Assembly (NCBI GenBank): GCA_943735955.1
Contig: OX030957.1
Span: 9,531,100 to 9,595,099 of the forward strand
DNA: 64,000 nt
Direction of reading: 5' to 3'
Origin: Piscicola geometra
Lineage: Eukaryota > Annelida > Clitellata > Hirudinida > Piscicolidae
In this document: one piece after another, positions 37,983 to 51,800 of the stretch
Layout of the letters: every line of letters begins with the position of its first letter
Numbering within the stretch: the first letter of the stretch is position 1
The notes under the pieces: model-generated
Told to the model about the DNA's origin: nothing
The model's input: only the letters and a program-made list of their open reading frames with translations
Database searches by the model: none
Position numbers and translations under genes: made by a program

Positions 37983-39575
37983 TAGAGGTCGGACCGGGTA
38001 CCCGATCTGACCGGGTACCCGCGGGTACCCGCGGGACTCCCGCGGGAACGGGAATGAAAATTAATTTCGGGACGGGAAAAGTCGGGAACCGGGAATAGGT
38101 TTTCGGGACGGGAACGGGAACGGGAATCAACATTCAAATCGGGAACGGGAAAAGACGGGAACGGGAATCAACTTTTAAATCGGGAACGGGAAAAACGGGA
38201 ATAACAGTTTTTGGGATTGGATTCATCAACAATGATTTTTCAGAAAACTTCTAAGTATGGAAATCTTTATTTCATCGATACTCCGTACTTAAAATAAGTA
38301 TTAAATGCAATGGAAAAGTATAACGAAGCCACCATTGCCAATATCAAAACCTCCAACACTACATTTGAAGTTGTTATGATGAGTCCAAAGATTAGGGAGA
38401 TTAGAACAAATGGGTGATGATGAAAACTTTTCAGATGAAATCAAAATGGTCAGTTATATTATTTTAATTTTATAAATTAATACTTTGAATTTGAATGATT
38501 AATTTCCAAATGATTGCTCAGTTGATCATTTCGACAAAAGAAAAGATGCCATTGATCTTATTCATATGACAGCATGTCTGTTGCATCCCCAGTATGAAAG
38601 AATAATAGGAAAAAAGTTTGGGATAGAAGAGAAATAAATACCAAGACATTCATTAGAAAAAATTTAATTCTATTTTTTACAGCCAGACCAAGCTGCAGTG
38701 CCTTTGAGAAAAAAAACAAATGATGGTTATTTAGACCTATTATGTTTGTTTTTATAAAGTAAAAATTAGAATAAAATTATTATACTATCAAATTATACGA
38801 ATGATTTTATATTTGCAGTTGTAGAGAATAAGAATGTTGTTAAAAAACATATTTCTAACATTATTGAAGAATTAGTAATAATGAACAAAGAAAAAAATTC
38901 AGAAGAGGATGAATTGAACAAATATTCACAATTACGTCCCAAAAAAATTGAAAATTATAAAGATGTTTTATTTTATTGGAGTAAAATGAGCAATTTTAAA
39001 ATAGTACAAGAAGTAGCCAAAATTTTGTTTAGTGTATCTGCATGTTATATTCGCTGTGAACAGAATTTTTCAATATGTGGTCGTTTAACTTCAGACCCAA
39101 AATCATCTCATTTGAAAGCTGAAACTCTTAACGGTTTAACCCGTGTGAAAAGCAATAAAGACTTGATTGAATAACTCAAAAACAATACTTTCATTTCAAT
39201 AAATATTGAACTTTAAATCGTGTTTTTTTATTTCATTAAAAGAAATATTCTCTGACTTTCAAATAATAAATTTTAAGAAATTTTAGAACTAGCAAGTTTG
39301 GGACCAGTAAAAACGGCAGCGAAAATAAATAAAAAAACAAAAAGATTTCGGGAACGGGTCGGGACGGGAAAAAAAATTTCGGGAACGGGACGGGACGGGA
39401 ATCAAAATTCTGATGTCCCATCGGGAACGGGACGGGACGGGAAAAAAAATTTCGGGAACGGGACGGGACGGGAATCAAAATTCTGATGTCCCATCGGGAA
39501 CGGGACGGGACGGGAAAACAAATTTCGGGAACGGGACGGGACCGGGAATGAAAAATCGTCCATGTCCGACCTCTA
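37983..39575 (+). mobile_element. Inner hAT (hAT-B) nested in the outer hAT
   Basis: Termini TAGAGGTCGGAC at both ends in inverted orientation; perfect 8-bp duplication ATACATAT (37975-37982 and 39576-39583). Subterminal repeats of CGGGAACGGGA at both ends. The coding remnant is at 38881-39174: DVLFYWSKMSNFKIVQEVAK, then SVSACYIRCEQNFSICGRLT, the C-terminal hAT region (LSxPAtSaxxERxFS type). The upstream half of the gene is decayed. A truncated paralogous copy lies at 15472-16150. Confidence 0.93.
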
Positions 39576-40096
39576 ATACATATATATCAGATAAACTACA
39601 TAAATCAATAAAAATTTCGGTTTTTCGGTAAATATGAGATCCATTTCGGCCGAAACCGAAATTAAGCCGAAATTAACAAATTATTTTCGGCCGAAACCGA
39701 AAAATTGCCGAAATTGGAAATTTTGATTCCGCCGAAACCGAAAAGTTGCCGAAACTAAGAAAATTGGCAATTTCGGCGCTGAAACCGAAACCGAACCGAA
39801 TTTCGGTCGGTCTCTAAAGAAAATAATAATGCAATAACTTGCTAAATTTACAAAGATATAGTTGATTATGTTGGTGTAAAATTGAAGCACAGTGTGAATC
39901 GCCAAAGAATATTAATCTTTATATATCTCGTAGTGATAGAAGATAAAAGTATCGGTTTAAATTTTAGCGTTCAACTTTTCATATTGTGCCTGGCTCCTGT
40001 ATAGCATCAATGCATTTCAAAATATCGTGGAATAACAAATAAGATATACCGTATATTCCTATATTATTCGGAAACCCATAATGTTTAGAGTCTAAT

Positions 40097-40129
40097 AATA
40101 ATGGTGTCTAAACTTTAGGCACCATTATT
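40097..40129. repeat. 33-bp near-perfect palindrome
   Basis: Arms AATAATGGTGTCTAAA and TTTAGGCACCATTATT around one central base; 15 of 16 pairs match. It could form a tight hairpin or be abutting transposon ends. Confidence 0.85.
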
Positions 40130-41814
40130 TTTCATTTGAAAAACATTTCGGGTTTTATTCTGAACATAAATTCTACAAACTAGAATCCTTATGGTGTTAA
40201 TTATGGAGAAAAATGATAACAACACCGGTAACTGAATTTAAATAATACTATGACTAATTGAATTTGATTTTTAAAAAAAGATTAATAAACTTCAATATTT
40301 ATCCATTTATTATTTTTTGAATTATTTGAAGAAATATCTCTATTTTCATATATTTCACAAAAAAACCTTCATTACGGTAACTAAAAACAAAAGAAAATAG
40401 ATAAATGAATAAATAATGATGAAAAAAACAGATGAAAATAGAGACATGCATTGCAGAGCAACTAAGGCACCATTGAAATGTTATAGACTTGGCTGTGGTG
40501 ACTACCAGGGGTGTCTAAAATTGTTTTCATTTCAAATTAGAAATTGGAAATTTCCTTCTGCAGAAGTTAGAAGAAGAAAGAATAATAAAAATTGAGCAAG
40601 ATAAGTCTCAAATTCTGTATATAAATTATTCCCTTCTAACGTTATTTTGTTATAATATATCGCTATACAAATATAAATATTTAAATCGCTTCAAAATATA
40701 TATTATATACATTTATATAAGTATGTGATTTTATGAATCTAAATATTTATATACGTATTTAGAGTTAACACTTAATGCACACTCAAATCATATCTAGTCA
40801 GTTGCAGCACATCACCGCCCATGATTTTGACTCGAGGGATCTTGTACACTAGTGACCACCGGGAGTCACTACGATGGGTTTGCAGAGATTGTCATCTCAG
40901 GCTGGCGATCATTTGCTTTGTGTTGTTGGTTTTTCAGTACTTTCTTTTTAAAATCATGCAGATCTTCGTCGTACTGTTTCAAGCTTGGGTGATGTTTTTT
41001 GCCGTGTGTTGGTCTCCTGGAGTCAACGCGTATTCCAGCATTGGCCGTGCAAGATCCGCGTTCGAAACCCATCATATGGCGAAATACCATGTTACACTAC
41101 GTATAAGGTTCGTGTGTTTTGCAATGCCAAATAGGAAAAACAAGATTTAAAAAAACGAAAACTATGAATCAGATCGGCCATTTCTGTCATTCCACTAGGA
41201 GAAAACCGATAAATTTTCCTCGTTTGAGAAAAAATAAGAAAGAAATGTGTGGCTAATACATGGTGTTTTACAGAAGCCAAGTTTGACGGCTGCGATGATG
41301 AAAGCATTGTTCCCACTAAAGATGTATTGGTGAGCATCGGACTAAAGTACTAACTTTTGCGTTTCATGAAGAATAAAAAATAATAATAATTCTTTAAAAA
41401 GATTATTTTTCTAGGGTTTATAAAATCGTCAGAAACTGGATTAGCAATTATTTATTCAAGATGACGTATTAAGAGGCTCTGTGAAACAACTGATTTATTT
41501 CCCGTCATTTATTCGAAAGTCCAAAGTGGCTCGAAGATTAATCTCCAACCACTTAAAAGTTAAAAAACTTATTATCTTCAAAAGTCTGACAAATTTTTTT
41601 TTACAATTTCAAAAAGGCATATTTATTTTAGATAATGTTTCCATAGATTGAATTTGTTACATTCAACAGCACAATGAATCAGGCGATATCTTCCAAAGAT
41701 GCAATCTAGTGCATACACTGACAAATCAGCAAGGCTGTCAAGCAAGAGCTTTTCATTAAATTTCTGATGCACTGTATTTCCTCTTGGAAGTTCCCTTTCC
41801 TTCTGCATGTACAC

Positions 41815-41970
41815 GTTGAGCAAGTGTATGTGTGTGGTTGTGTGTGTTTGTTTGTGTGTGTGTGTGTGTGTTTGTGTGGTTGTGTCTGTTTGTCCGTATG
41901 TATGTGTGTCTGTTTGTCCGTGTGTATGTGTGTCTGTTTGTCCATTTGTCTGTGTGTTTGTTCTGTTTTG
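41815..41970. repeat. GT-rich minisatellite
   Basis: TGTGTG runs that become a repeat of the type TGTGTCTGTTTGTCCGT, three to four copies. Cys/Val-rich open frames here are artefacts of it. Confidence 0.9.
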
Positions 41971-42846
41971 TATTGTGTTTAAGTATTTACGGATATGCCT
42001 ATTTATCGCAGTACTTATCTGGGTGTGTAAAGGCACACCTCTTGAAAACAAATATTTAATTAAGTGTGATGGAAATAAAAATCAGATTGAAATGACAAAG
42101 ACGTTTTAAATGTTGACATTTGTTTTCCTAATTAATTTTAATAATAATAATAATAATAGTTTTAAAAGTCTTAACTGCCTTTATTGTTACACAATATTAT
42201 ATAAAATAATGTATATTTATGGACATTGTTGAAACACTAATGCATTAAAAACTCCAGCATTAGCGCTTTTCAAATTATATTTATAGAGTAAATTAGAAAG
42301 AGAAAAACAATAGAAGGGATTTCATAATGTACACACTCTTACTCAGACGTACATAAACGTATGAGTATTTGGGAAAATACCTTTTGAAGTATTTACAAAA
42401 TTATAAGTAATAAGTTTCTAAAAGTAAAATTTATATAATGAAAAATATTCAAAATGATGAAAATATGCTGTATATTATACAATTACTACGAGGATATACG
42501 CATTACATACATGTATGGCATAGCTGAGGGGTGCATAAACATATATGCCTTGCATTGCTCGAAGCAGCAAGGTTGAAATAGCATTTGCTTCTTTCAACGA
42601 AAATATTTTACGTCATTTGACGATTCTTCCTTCTTTTATTTACAAACGCTTCATATACAAGAAACCTCTTGAACTTGAAGATAGCTTTGTAGCTAGCAAG
42701 CCTAATCTGCAATATTCACAAAAGGAATGCGTTTCACATACAAAGAAAAAAAAAGCATTTTCAACTTGAAGTAGGCTAAATGTGCCGATAGATGTAACAT
42801 ACTACTTCACGATCAGAGCAAACCACAAGCACACATCGGCAGAGAG

Positions 42847-45800
42847 ATGGAGGACGTAGCAGCAAAGCACAGCGCCACTGCCGCTCTTCCCAGAGTGCCC
42901 TCCAGCAGCGACTCAACCCTCCCCTCTGAATATTCACTTGAATCGATTTACGAGCCTCCCAAAGAAACCTTCTACAACAAGATAGACAACATTCCTTCCT
43001 CCAGCGACACAGACATCAACTCCATCATGGCGGTTCTCAGCCACCTGGCACTTAGCCAGAACAACCAGCAGTACGCCGACCCTTCCGCCAACGAAGCCAT
43101 CTTCAACAACTGCTTCTCCAACCAGATGCAGCCAGACCTTTTCACGAACTTCGTGCCAGAACACATGAAGAACCTTGCTCAAGCGCCGTACGCCAGTTGG
43201 ACGAACCATAGAGACGAAAGCAAGATGCGATGCTTCCCGCAGTTCTCGCAGGTGCAAAACCACTCTGACCGAGGATTCTTCTGCGACAATCTCAAGATGC
43301 AGGCCTGGAATCCATGGCAAGTGGCGAAGATGAACAACAGAGGCAACAACCTCGCCGTCAACATTCACAACCGATCCATGTCAGCGCAGAGCCTCAACGC
43401 CTCGAACGCAGGCATGCCCAAGACTTCTGAGTACGCTGCTATGAACGGAGGAATGAGTCACAGCCAGGCGAAGCAGCTGAACGACCAACTGCAAAGAGGA
43501 AAGTATGGATCGAGCTATTCCAGCCTCCTCGATACGGTGAGTCTTGTGTGGGTAGATGTCGTTATAATGGGCGGTGATGTTGGCTAGATATGGTGTTAAT
43601 GAGAGGATGTGTTCACTAGATGTTGTGTTAATGGGAAGAAGTGTTGACTAGATTTGGTGTTGAGGGTATTGGTATTGGTGCAGTGTTGCATGTCCTTACT
43701 CATGATCGAAGTATCGAGCTTCAAGCGTTTTGATGGAGAAAATGTTAATTTATTAACGTAAAGAAAAATATATAATCTTTGTCATTTCGAAATTTCTTTC
43801 CGTGAGAATAAATAAATAATATGATGTGCTATTATAAAGTATAGAAATTTGTGATTTAGAATGTTTAATTATACATGTTAAATGATTATGAGATTTCTCA
43901 AGACTTTTATATCAGAATATTGTCTGTAACTTCAGTTACTAGTTTTTCAATAATTCTTATTTAATTGAAATTTTTATCACAATTCTTTTAATACATGAAA
44001 ATCTAAGCTTAGCAAATAAACGCGAAGTGAGAATAAGTTATAGAAACCATATTTATTCGATCGAGTTTATCTATTTTACACAATAGGATAATGGACCTCC
44101 GAGCTCCAATCCTCTAAACCCAAACAACTTTTCACTAATCCAACCACCCTTCCATTTAAAATGTCAGAACGTCGATAGTGAGGCAGCGATGACGAACAAC
44201 AACCAGAACTTCTTGTTGGATTTGTTGAAGAATGCGTCTGCTGCCCCAATGCCTGGTAGGTTGTTGTGGTTGTTGCTGTTGTGTCTAAAGAGTGTTTAAA
44301 AAAAGTTATTTCTAGTGAGTGTTCTAGTGTTTATTAATTCATTTAACAATATATTATTGAGAAAAAAAAATTTTTTTCTTTAAAAAAAACTATTTAAATT
44401 AAACATACTTAGAAGCAATGCATTTTTGGTTTCCCTCTAAGAAAGAAAATAGTTAGAAAAATATTTTGTTAATTCATCAAATAATATACGGCATGAAATA
44501 AATTATCAGAAAAATTAGTAAAGTTAAATATACCTAGATTTAAATTTGGTTCTGGAAAAGTTTGAGTTTATAGAAAATGCTCGGGGATATCTGAGAAGTG
44601 GCGAGTGGTTGAGATATAGTGAAAAAGACTAAAAATGTGTAATATTTAAGGAAATTTTTTTAATAGAAAGTTATTTACACGATTACTATAGTGTTTTAAA
44701 TAAAATTTGTTTCTTTTCTACAAAATCTCAACCACTCATAACTTTTCGGCTTTTCTCAAACTTTCCACTTTTTCCGATACTATAAAATGCATCTTAATGC
44801 ATTTAACTATTGTTCTTTAATTGAAAAAAATGTATTAACTATTAAAAAAAGTTTTTCAATTTAATTTGAATTTTAAATTTAATTGCCATCTTCTTGTCAT
44901 AACGAGAGTCTTAAAAAGTTTTTTAAATATAAATTTTCTCTTTTATTTTCAATTTCAATTTTTATTTGCATGTCCATTTAATTGAAACAGAAAATAAGGA
45001 CTTTTTAAACAATCATCTATTCATTTGTATTTCCCGACACCTGCACATTTTGCTCACGCTACTTTGTAAAATTTTCTAATCCACCACAACAGGCCAGCAG
45101 ACTTCGTCACTGGCTACAGTTCCGGATCTGAGACACTTCTTCAAGGACTACCCCTTCCCCTACATCGACCCCTCCTACTCGGCCCTCACCCTCGTCAAGC
45201 CGGCTTCGCAGCTGGCCTGTCTGGACTCTGGAGAGATCTACTCGAGGAAGGTCTTCGTGGGCGGCTTGCCTCCGGACATCGACGAAGGTGACCCGACGTT
45301 TGATCAGTTTCCTTGTTTCATGTCCCTGCTGTTGCTTTGTTGCTTGTTCCTGCTGTTGCTTTGTTGCTTGTTCCTGCTGTTGCTTTGTTGCTTGTTCCGG
45401 CTTTGTTGCTTTGTTGCTTGTTCCTGCTGTTGCTTTGTTTCTTGTTCCGGCTTTGTTGCTTTGTTGCTTGTTCTGGCTTTGTTGCGGTTATAGCTACTTC
45501 CCATGCTGTTTTTGGCTGGTGATGCAGCTGCTTTCGTCGTTTTTCTTTTATTGCGATGTTTTTGCTCACATAAATCTGATGATATTTTATGTGTGCAATA
45601 GTTAGCTATGAACACCAATATCTTAGCATAAGAGGAATGTCTTGCGCTGCTTGGTGGCTTGGAATGCTTCAAATTATTTGACTTTTGTTTGCTTCGTAAA
45701 GGGCGTTAGACAAATAATTAGTGATTGATTGACTGAATAATTTTATTTTGATTTCTTCTTGTTATTTTCTATCTGTTCATCAAACTTGTTTCTATTTATT

Positions 45801-48800
45801 CCCATTTACGAGTCTTCAATGCATTATCTCTCGAACCATTTCCATTAGAGTTTATTTAGTACTATAATCATAAGCTGATTATGTAAAAGAAAATGATAAA
45901 ACTTTAATTCATTAACAATTTTCAACACGCTTTCAGGCTAACATAATGAAAAATAGTGCTAGTAGGAAATATAGAAAACTTGTGTGCTATTCTTTTACAA
46001 AAACCTCCCTCAGGACACTATTGAAATAGTTCGTTAGAGTGAGGAATTATAGAAACGGCAAAATTGTATTTTTTGAAGCTATAAATTCTTTGGGAATCTT
46101 GTGTTTTCGGTTTATTACCAGTTTTTGCGTTCCGTAGACCTGGGTTGTTTTCAGTGTGTTTAGCTTCAAGTTATCTATTTCAAAAATTTGGAAATTTTTC
46201 TACATAACGATGTTGAAAAAACTCAAGTACTAAGATAAAAAAAGTATTCCAAATGAGTATCAAAAAACTGTAAGTTATTATTTTATAAAAATCAACACTG
46301 TCCGTCTAGCTCTAAGTCTCAGTGATGGGGAAGTATGAACAATATTTGATGGAATAACTGAGGTTTCAGAAAAGCATTGGTGGTACCACATGTGTCGATA
46401 CTGAAGTGAGAGATGGAGTTAATTTCAAAGCGTTACTTCATATATGTAATGCAAGGTAGAACCCTAGGTCAAAATATGCCTTATTTGGTTTTTCCTACTT
46501 CCAGACTTACGTGAACTGCATACTGAAATTAGTGAATTGGTTTGTGGAACTTGGTGTGATGTTTGGTTCAGTTATCATTAAAAAAATATTTTTATAAAGA
46601 AGACAATTATGAAATGCAAGAACGAAAGAACAAAAAATTATTTTTAGAAACCGTGGAAAAGAAACATTTTATACAGCAGTTACAACATTTGTGCCTAAAA
46701 AGCGATTAAAATAGTCCAGAAATATGATGCTGAAAAATCAATTTTAAGTTTATTTCATTGAAAATATGATTTAATGTATTATTTCATTCATTTACTATTT
46801 CTGAATTGTATGTTTCCATTATCATCATCATTTCCTTTATCCTCATCATCATTATCATTTCCATCATCATTATCATTTCCATCATCATTATCATTTCCAT
46901 CATCATTATCATTTCCATCATCATTATCATTTCCATCATCATTATCATTTCCATCATCATTATCATTTCCATCATCATTATCATTTCCATCATCATTATC
47001 ATTTCCATCATCATTATCATTTCCATCATCATTTCCATCATCATTATCATTTCCATCATCATTATCATTTCCATCATCATTATCATTTCCATCATCATTT
47101 CCATCATCATTTCCATCATCATTATCATTTCCATCATCATTATCATTTCCATCATCATTTCCATCATCATTTCCATCATCATTATCATTTCCATCATCAT
47201 TATCATTTCCATCATCATTATCATTTCCATCATCATTATCATTTCCATCATCATTATCATTTCCATCATCATTATCATTTCCATCATCATTTCCATCATC
47301 ATTTCCATCATCATTATCATTTCCATCATCATTATCATTTCCATCATCATTTCCATCATCATTTCCATCATCATTATCATTTCCATCATCATTATCATTT
47401 CCATCATCATTATCATTTCCATCATCATTATCATTTCCATCATCATTATCATTTCCATCATCATTATCATTTCCATCATCATTATCATTTCCATCATCAT
47501 TATCATTTCCATCATCATTATCATTTCCATCATCATTATCATTTCCATCATCATTATCATTTCCATCATCATTATCAGTTCCATCATCATTATCATTTCC
47601 ATCATCATTATCATTTCCATCATCATTATCAGTTCCATCATCATTATCATTTCCATCATCATTATCATTTCCATCATCATTTCCATCATCATCATCATTT
47701 CCATCATCATTATCATTTCCATCATCATTATCATTTCCATCATCATTATCATTTCCATCATCATTATCATTTCCATCATCATTATCATTTCCATCATCAT
47801 TATCATTTCCATCATCATTATCATTTCCATCATCATTATCATTTCCATCATCATTATCATTTCCATCATCATTATCATTTCCATCATCATTATCATTTCC
47901 ATCATCATTATCATTTCCATCATCATTATCATTTCCATCATCATTATCATTTCCATCATCATTATCATTTCCATCATCATTATCATTTCCATCATCATTA
48001 TCATTTCCATCATCATTATCATTTCCATCATCATTATCATTTCCATCATCATTATCATTTCCATCATCATTATCAGTTCCATCATCATTATCATTTCCAT
48101 CATTATTATAATTTTTCTCATCGTCATCATCATCAGCACTACATTCGAGGAGCCTAATGATCACTGCCACTGATTCCTTTTAGGCACCATTACTTACGCG
48201 TCAGCATCATTCATTCAGAATTCATCGAGTTCGCTCTTCAGCAATTTAATCAATAACTAGTAATCCGAAGCATTTACACGAGATTATTCCAAATAAGCAT
48301 ATACTATATATATATATTCAAAGTTTTATTTGAAAAATAAGGTGGTCAAAAGGTAGAAACTAATTCATTCACAAACAAGTCATTTTTCTGCAAGATAACG
48401 CCTAGCAATAAAGTGGAACTACCCTTTTAAAAGCTGAATTTTCCAACACACATAAATTGTTCCATAGTTAAGGTATTTATAAAAAATTCCGATTGGAATG
48501 TTTAATTATTCAAGGAGAAAAAAAGGATTAAAAACTTTAATAAGTTTTATTTAGCAAATTAATTCTTTTTTAGTATACAAAATCCGGAGGCTTAATAAAG
48601 TCTTTTTTTGAAGACTTAAACCTTTTCGACAAGTTTTTGCTAATTTAAATTTATTAAATTATTTTTTTAAATATATTTCAAATTTCACCTATTTATTCAT
48701 CTACACTAATTTATTTTAATCTCAGTTTTCATTCTTCATTTTTATATTGTTATCAATCTATTTACTTCACAATTATAACTTTATCTACCGATCTACTCAT

Positions 48801-51800
48801 TCGTTCACCTCCCAACTGATCCTTCCTTCACAGAGGAGATCCTGTCTTCCTTCCACAAGTTCGGCTCAGTGATTGTCGACTGGCCGCACAAGGCAGAGAG
48901 CAAGTCATACTTTCCTCCAAAAGGTCTTTTACTTGCCCCCTTGACTATGTAGACTATAGTGCCTTAATAGTCTCAAATCTCATAATAAGAACTTTATTTT
49001 TTGAACGAATCTGCGTTTACGGGGTTTTATTTATTTATATTGATTTATAAGTGATCTGCTCAGGCTTGAGGTTTGAATGTTAGTCCACCGAAAAGATTCT
49101 TAAGGATAGAAAAAGTTATTGAAACTAAAAAGCTCAAAAGTATGCAATAATGATAAGAAATTTGAGATTCAATAAGTGTAGTGGATTAGAATAACTGAGT
49201 CTGTTGTGTTTTTAATAATCGGAATATGGAACTTGAATCATTAACAAATAATTTTATAAAAGCTTTAAAAAATTATATTATCTTACTTGCCGTGGAATAT
49301 ACATTATTTTTAATGCTCAAAAATGAATAGAGCTTTACTGGACTTTTTCAAAACTCTCTTAATAACACAAGATGCATGTAACGAATATTCATTCAGTATG
49401 TTAAGTCTTAATACCTATACAAAATTTAATAGAACAAGATTTTATGGCATTTTATTGGAAATTCTTTAAAAAACTCGATTATTAATTCATCGGCCATACC
49501 GGGAGCAGGTGCTGAAGGCCATAATTCAGGCCGCTTGAGACGAATACTCTATCCTGCAGCTATAAAGCCAAATTCCATTCCATTAAAATATCCATATACC
49601 TTCTTACGTATGCTTTTATAGTGATAGATTTGAATTAAGTGTATAGTTATAAAAGTATTTTATTCGAATAAGTGTTTTTATATATTCAATTTGAATGAAA
49701 AAACGGTTTTCAAAGAAAAAGTATTAAACATCTATTTCAATTATGACTTTATAACATGAAAAATTTTCACAATTTAAAATATAATTTCTTGAAGATTTTA
49801 AAATCTAAGGCAATCCCTTTTGCAATAAGTGACTTTTTCAAATTGTTGAGGAATAAATTATTTTGAGTTTTTATGATTTAAATCTTCGTTATTTAACAGC
49901 CACTCCTTTTTTAACAATTTAAAAGAAGATGTTAAAATATAAATTGTACATAAAATTATAAAATCAAACAAGCATTGAAAAGTGTTTTTATATAAATTGA
50001 GATAAGATTTTAATTTACAAAGTTCCACTGTAAAACATTCAATCATTTAAAATTTATAACTTTAAATTTTTAGTTATTATTTAATTTTAATACCAGTTGA
50101 TTTGAAAATTTAAATTGTTATAATAACAATAAAGACATACAAATAATAAAATAAAGTTTACATTATTATATTTTAAATTATTTTAAGATGTAACAGCTTT
50201 TTTAAACTGTAGAATTTAAGCGAATCAATTATCAGTAAGAAAACTTTTCAATAAAGTTTTTAACAAAATAAAAAACTAATATGTTATTTTATAGCAGGTT
50301 AAGTGACGAAAATCTAATCTTTCTATTAGGCAAAAATCTATCGAATTTGACTTGAAGATTAGCAAAAACTTAAGTTTTGAAAAATCTTTGGAATTTTAAT
50401 AATATCTCAACAACTTAACACGTTCTAACACATCATATGGTTTCAATAATTCGGATTTATTTTTCACCCTTCCAAACCAAAAATTTCCATAAATATAATA
50501 GTTAACATCGTTTTAAAATGTTTTCTGAGTGCTTTATTCTGCTTAGAAATGTTAAAATAAATAAATTGTATTTTAAATATATTTTTATAAGTCAAAAAGA
50601 GTGTATGCTTCAATGAAGCATTGCTTCATAAATATCCTTTGAAATTTTCAAAGAATTCCACGATCCTTATGGTGCCAACAAATTCGTTAAAAAAAAAAAA
50701 AAACTTTCTAGGAATTTTGTTATTTTTAGAAATAAGGAAGTTGTGTGGACGTGATAGCTTTCAACATATGCTCCTCTGAAAGGTCAACACAAACATAAAT
50801 TATTAGGAAAATGTAAACTCTTAACTAAGGAAAAATATTTTCATTTGTAAATAGTATTAATTAATTATTTATTCAACAAGTTCCATTTATTTGAAAAAAC
50901 TAAAATAAAAGAGTTTATTAAACTGAACTAAAATTTAAAAACAACATTAAAATGAAGATAAAAAGGAATATTTCTGTTTCAAATTGTTTTAAATTTGCTT
51001 TCACCTTTTGGTAGTGAATGATCGTTCCAACCTCCGATAAAGCAATTTCAGCTTATTGATACATTGGTAGCAATAAATAAAAGATTTCAAATGTGTTTAT
51101 TTCCAATCAATGATAGATTGAAGCATAGTTCTTTCAATAAATCGAAATTGAAAATGTAAATGAGTTTTTTTGAATCATAAACAGGATACCATTTTGTGAA
51201 AAAAATTGATTTATCATCTTTAACTATTTCACCTTCACTCTACTATTCACCAGCCATCTTCGTCGCTCTTCTCCCCACCAGGATACTGTTTCTTGCTCTT
51301 CGACGACGAAAAGTCGGTCCAAGACTTGGTGAGAGTGTGCATGGTGGAGAATTCCAAACTCTACTGGCACGTCTCAAGTCCCACCATGAAGGACAAGGCG
51401 GTGAGAACTGCAATGTTCATATGCCAATTTATCTCTTTTTAAAAATTAATTTTTATATCCCAATTAATCTTCTTTTTACATGATAATTAAGTTAGTTCGG
51501 CTTTTCAAAGTAAAAGACCACTGAGCCAGTAAATAGAAGAAAGTCCGAAAAATTAAATGACCCCAAATGTAATTTTTGGGCGATTATTATATGGGCTGGA
51601 AAACTATGGTTTTAATCTTCCAGCTTCTGGATCAGTAGTAGAATTTTTAAAAATACTTTTAAAAAAATTTCAAGTTAACGGAAACTATTCTAAATAAAAC
51701 AACGTAATTTTTGACATAAGGCCGGGCTTTGTTTTAGACTATTCTTAATTATTCACAAAAAATTTCTTCACTAGAGGTTATATAATACAGAATTGTAATA

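Larger units (their letters stand above)
36857..39816 (-). mobile_element. Outer hAT of a nested pair
   Basis: Termini TAGAGACCGACCGAAA and its inverted counterpart TAGAGACCGACCGAAAT; perfect 8-bp duplication AAGAAAAT (36849-36856 and 39817-39824). Both ends carry subterminal repeats of the 'tttcggccgaaaccgaaatt' type. The remnant transposase is at 37481-37275 on the minus strand: SAPLTSVASEQLFSSAG then YADRRSNLL, the hAT C-terminal dimerisation region of ZBED4/ZBED6-like elements. The rest of the gene is gone; the inner hAT at 37983-39575 has inserted into it. Confidence 0.93.
39825..42846. other. Intergenic DNA upstream of CPEB
   Basis: No gene recognised. A frame at 40821-41150 (+) contains Phe/Val-rich and CGTTCGAAACCC (B-box-like) stretches but no domain I know. 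The last 300 bases are probably CPEB 5' UTR, with a 74-codon open frame at 42545-42769 that may be an upstream ORF. Confidence 0.4.

Noticed and set aside
40821..41150. 109-codon frame as a gene
   Set aside because: No recognisable domain. The CGTTCGAAACCC in it looks more like a B-box from an old tRNA-derived repeat, but no matching A-box is clear, so I list neither.
46823..48112. A CRISPR-like array, because of regular repeats
   Set aside because: No unique spacers: units are contiguous, and the DNA is from an animal.
46774..48173. Open frames of 445-460 codons on both strands
   Set aside because: They are translations of the 18-bp satellite, which lacks stops in several frames. Their ordered Ser/Phe/Pro, Asn/Asp/Gly, Met/Glu and Ile/Ser patterns are the same repeat read differently, and it lies inside a CPEB intron.
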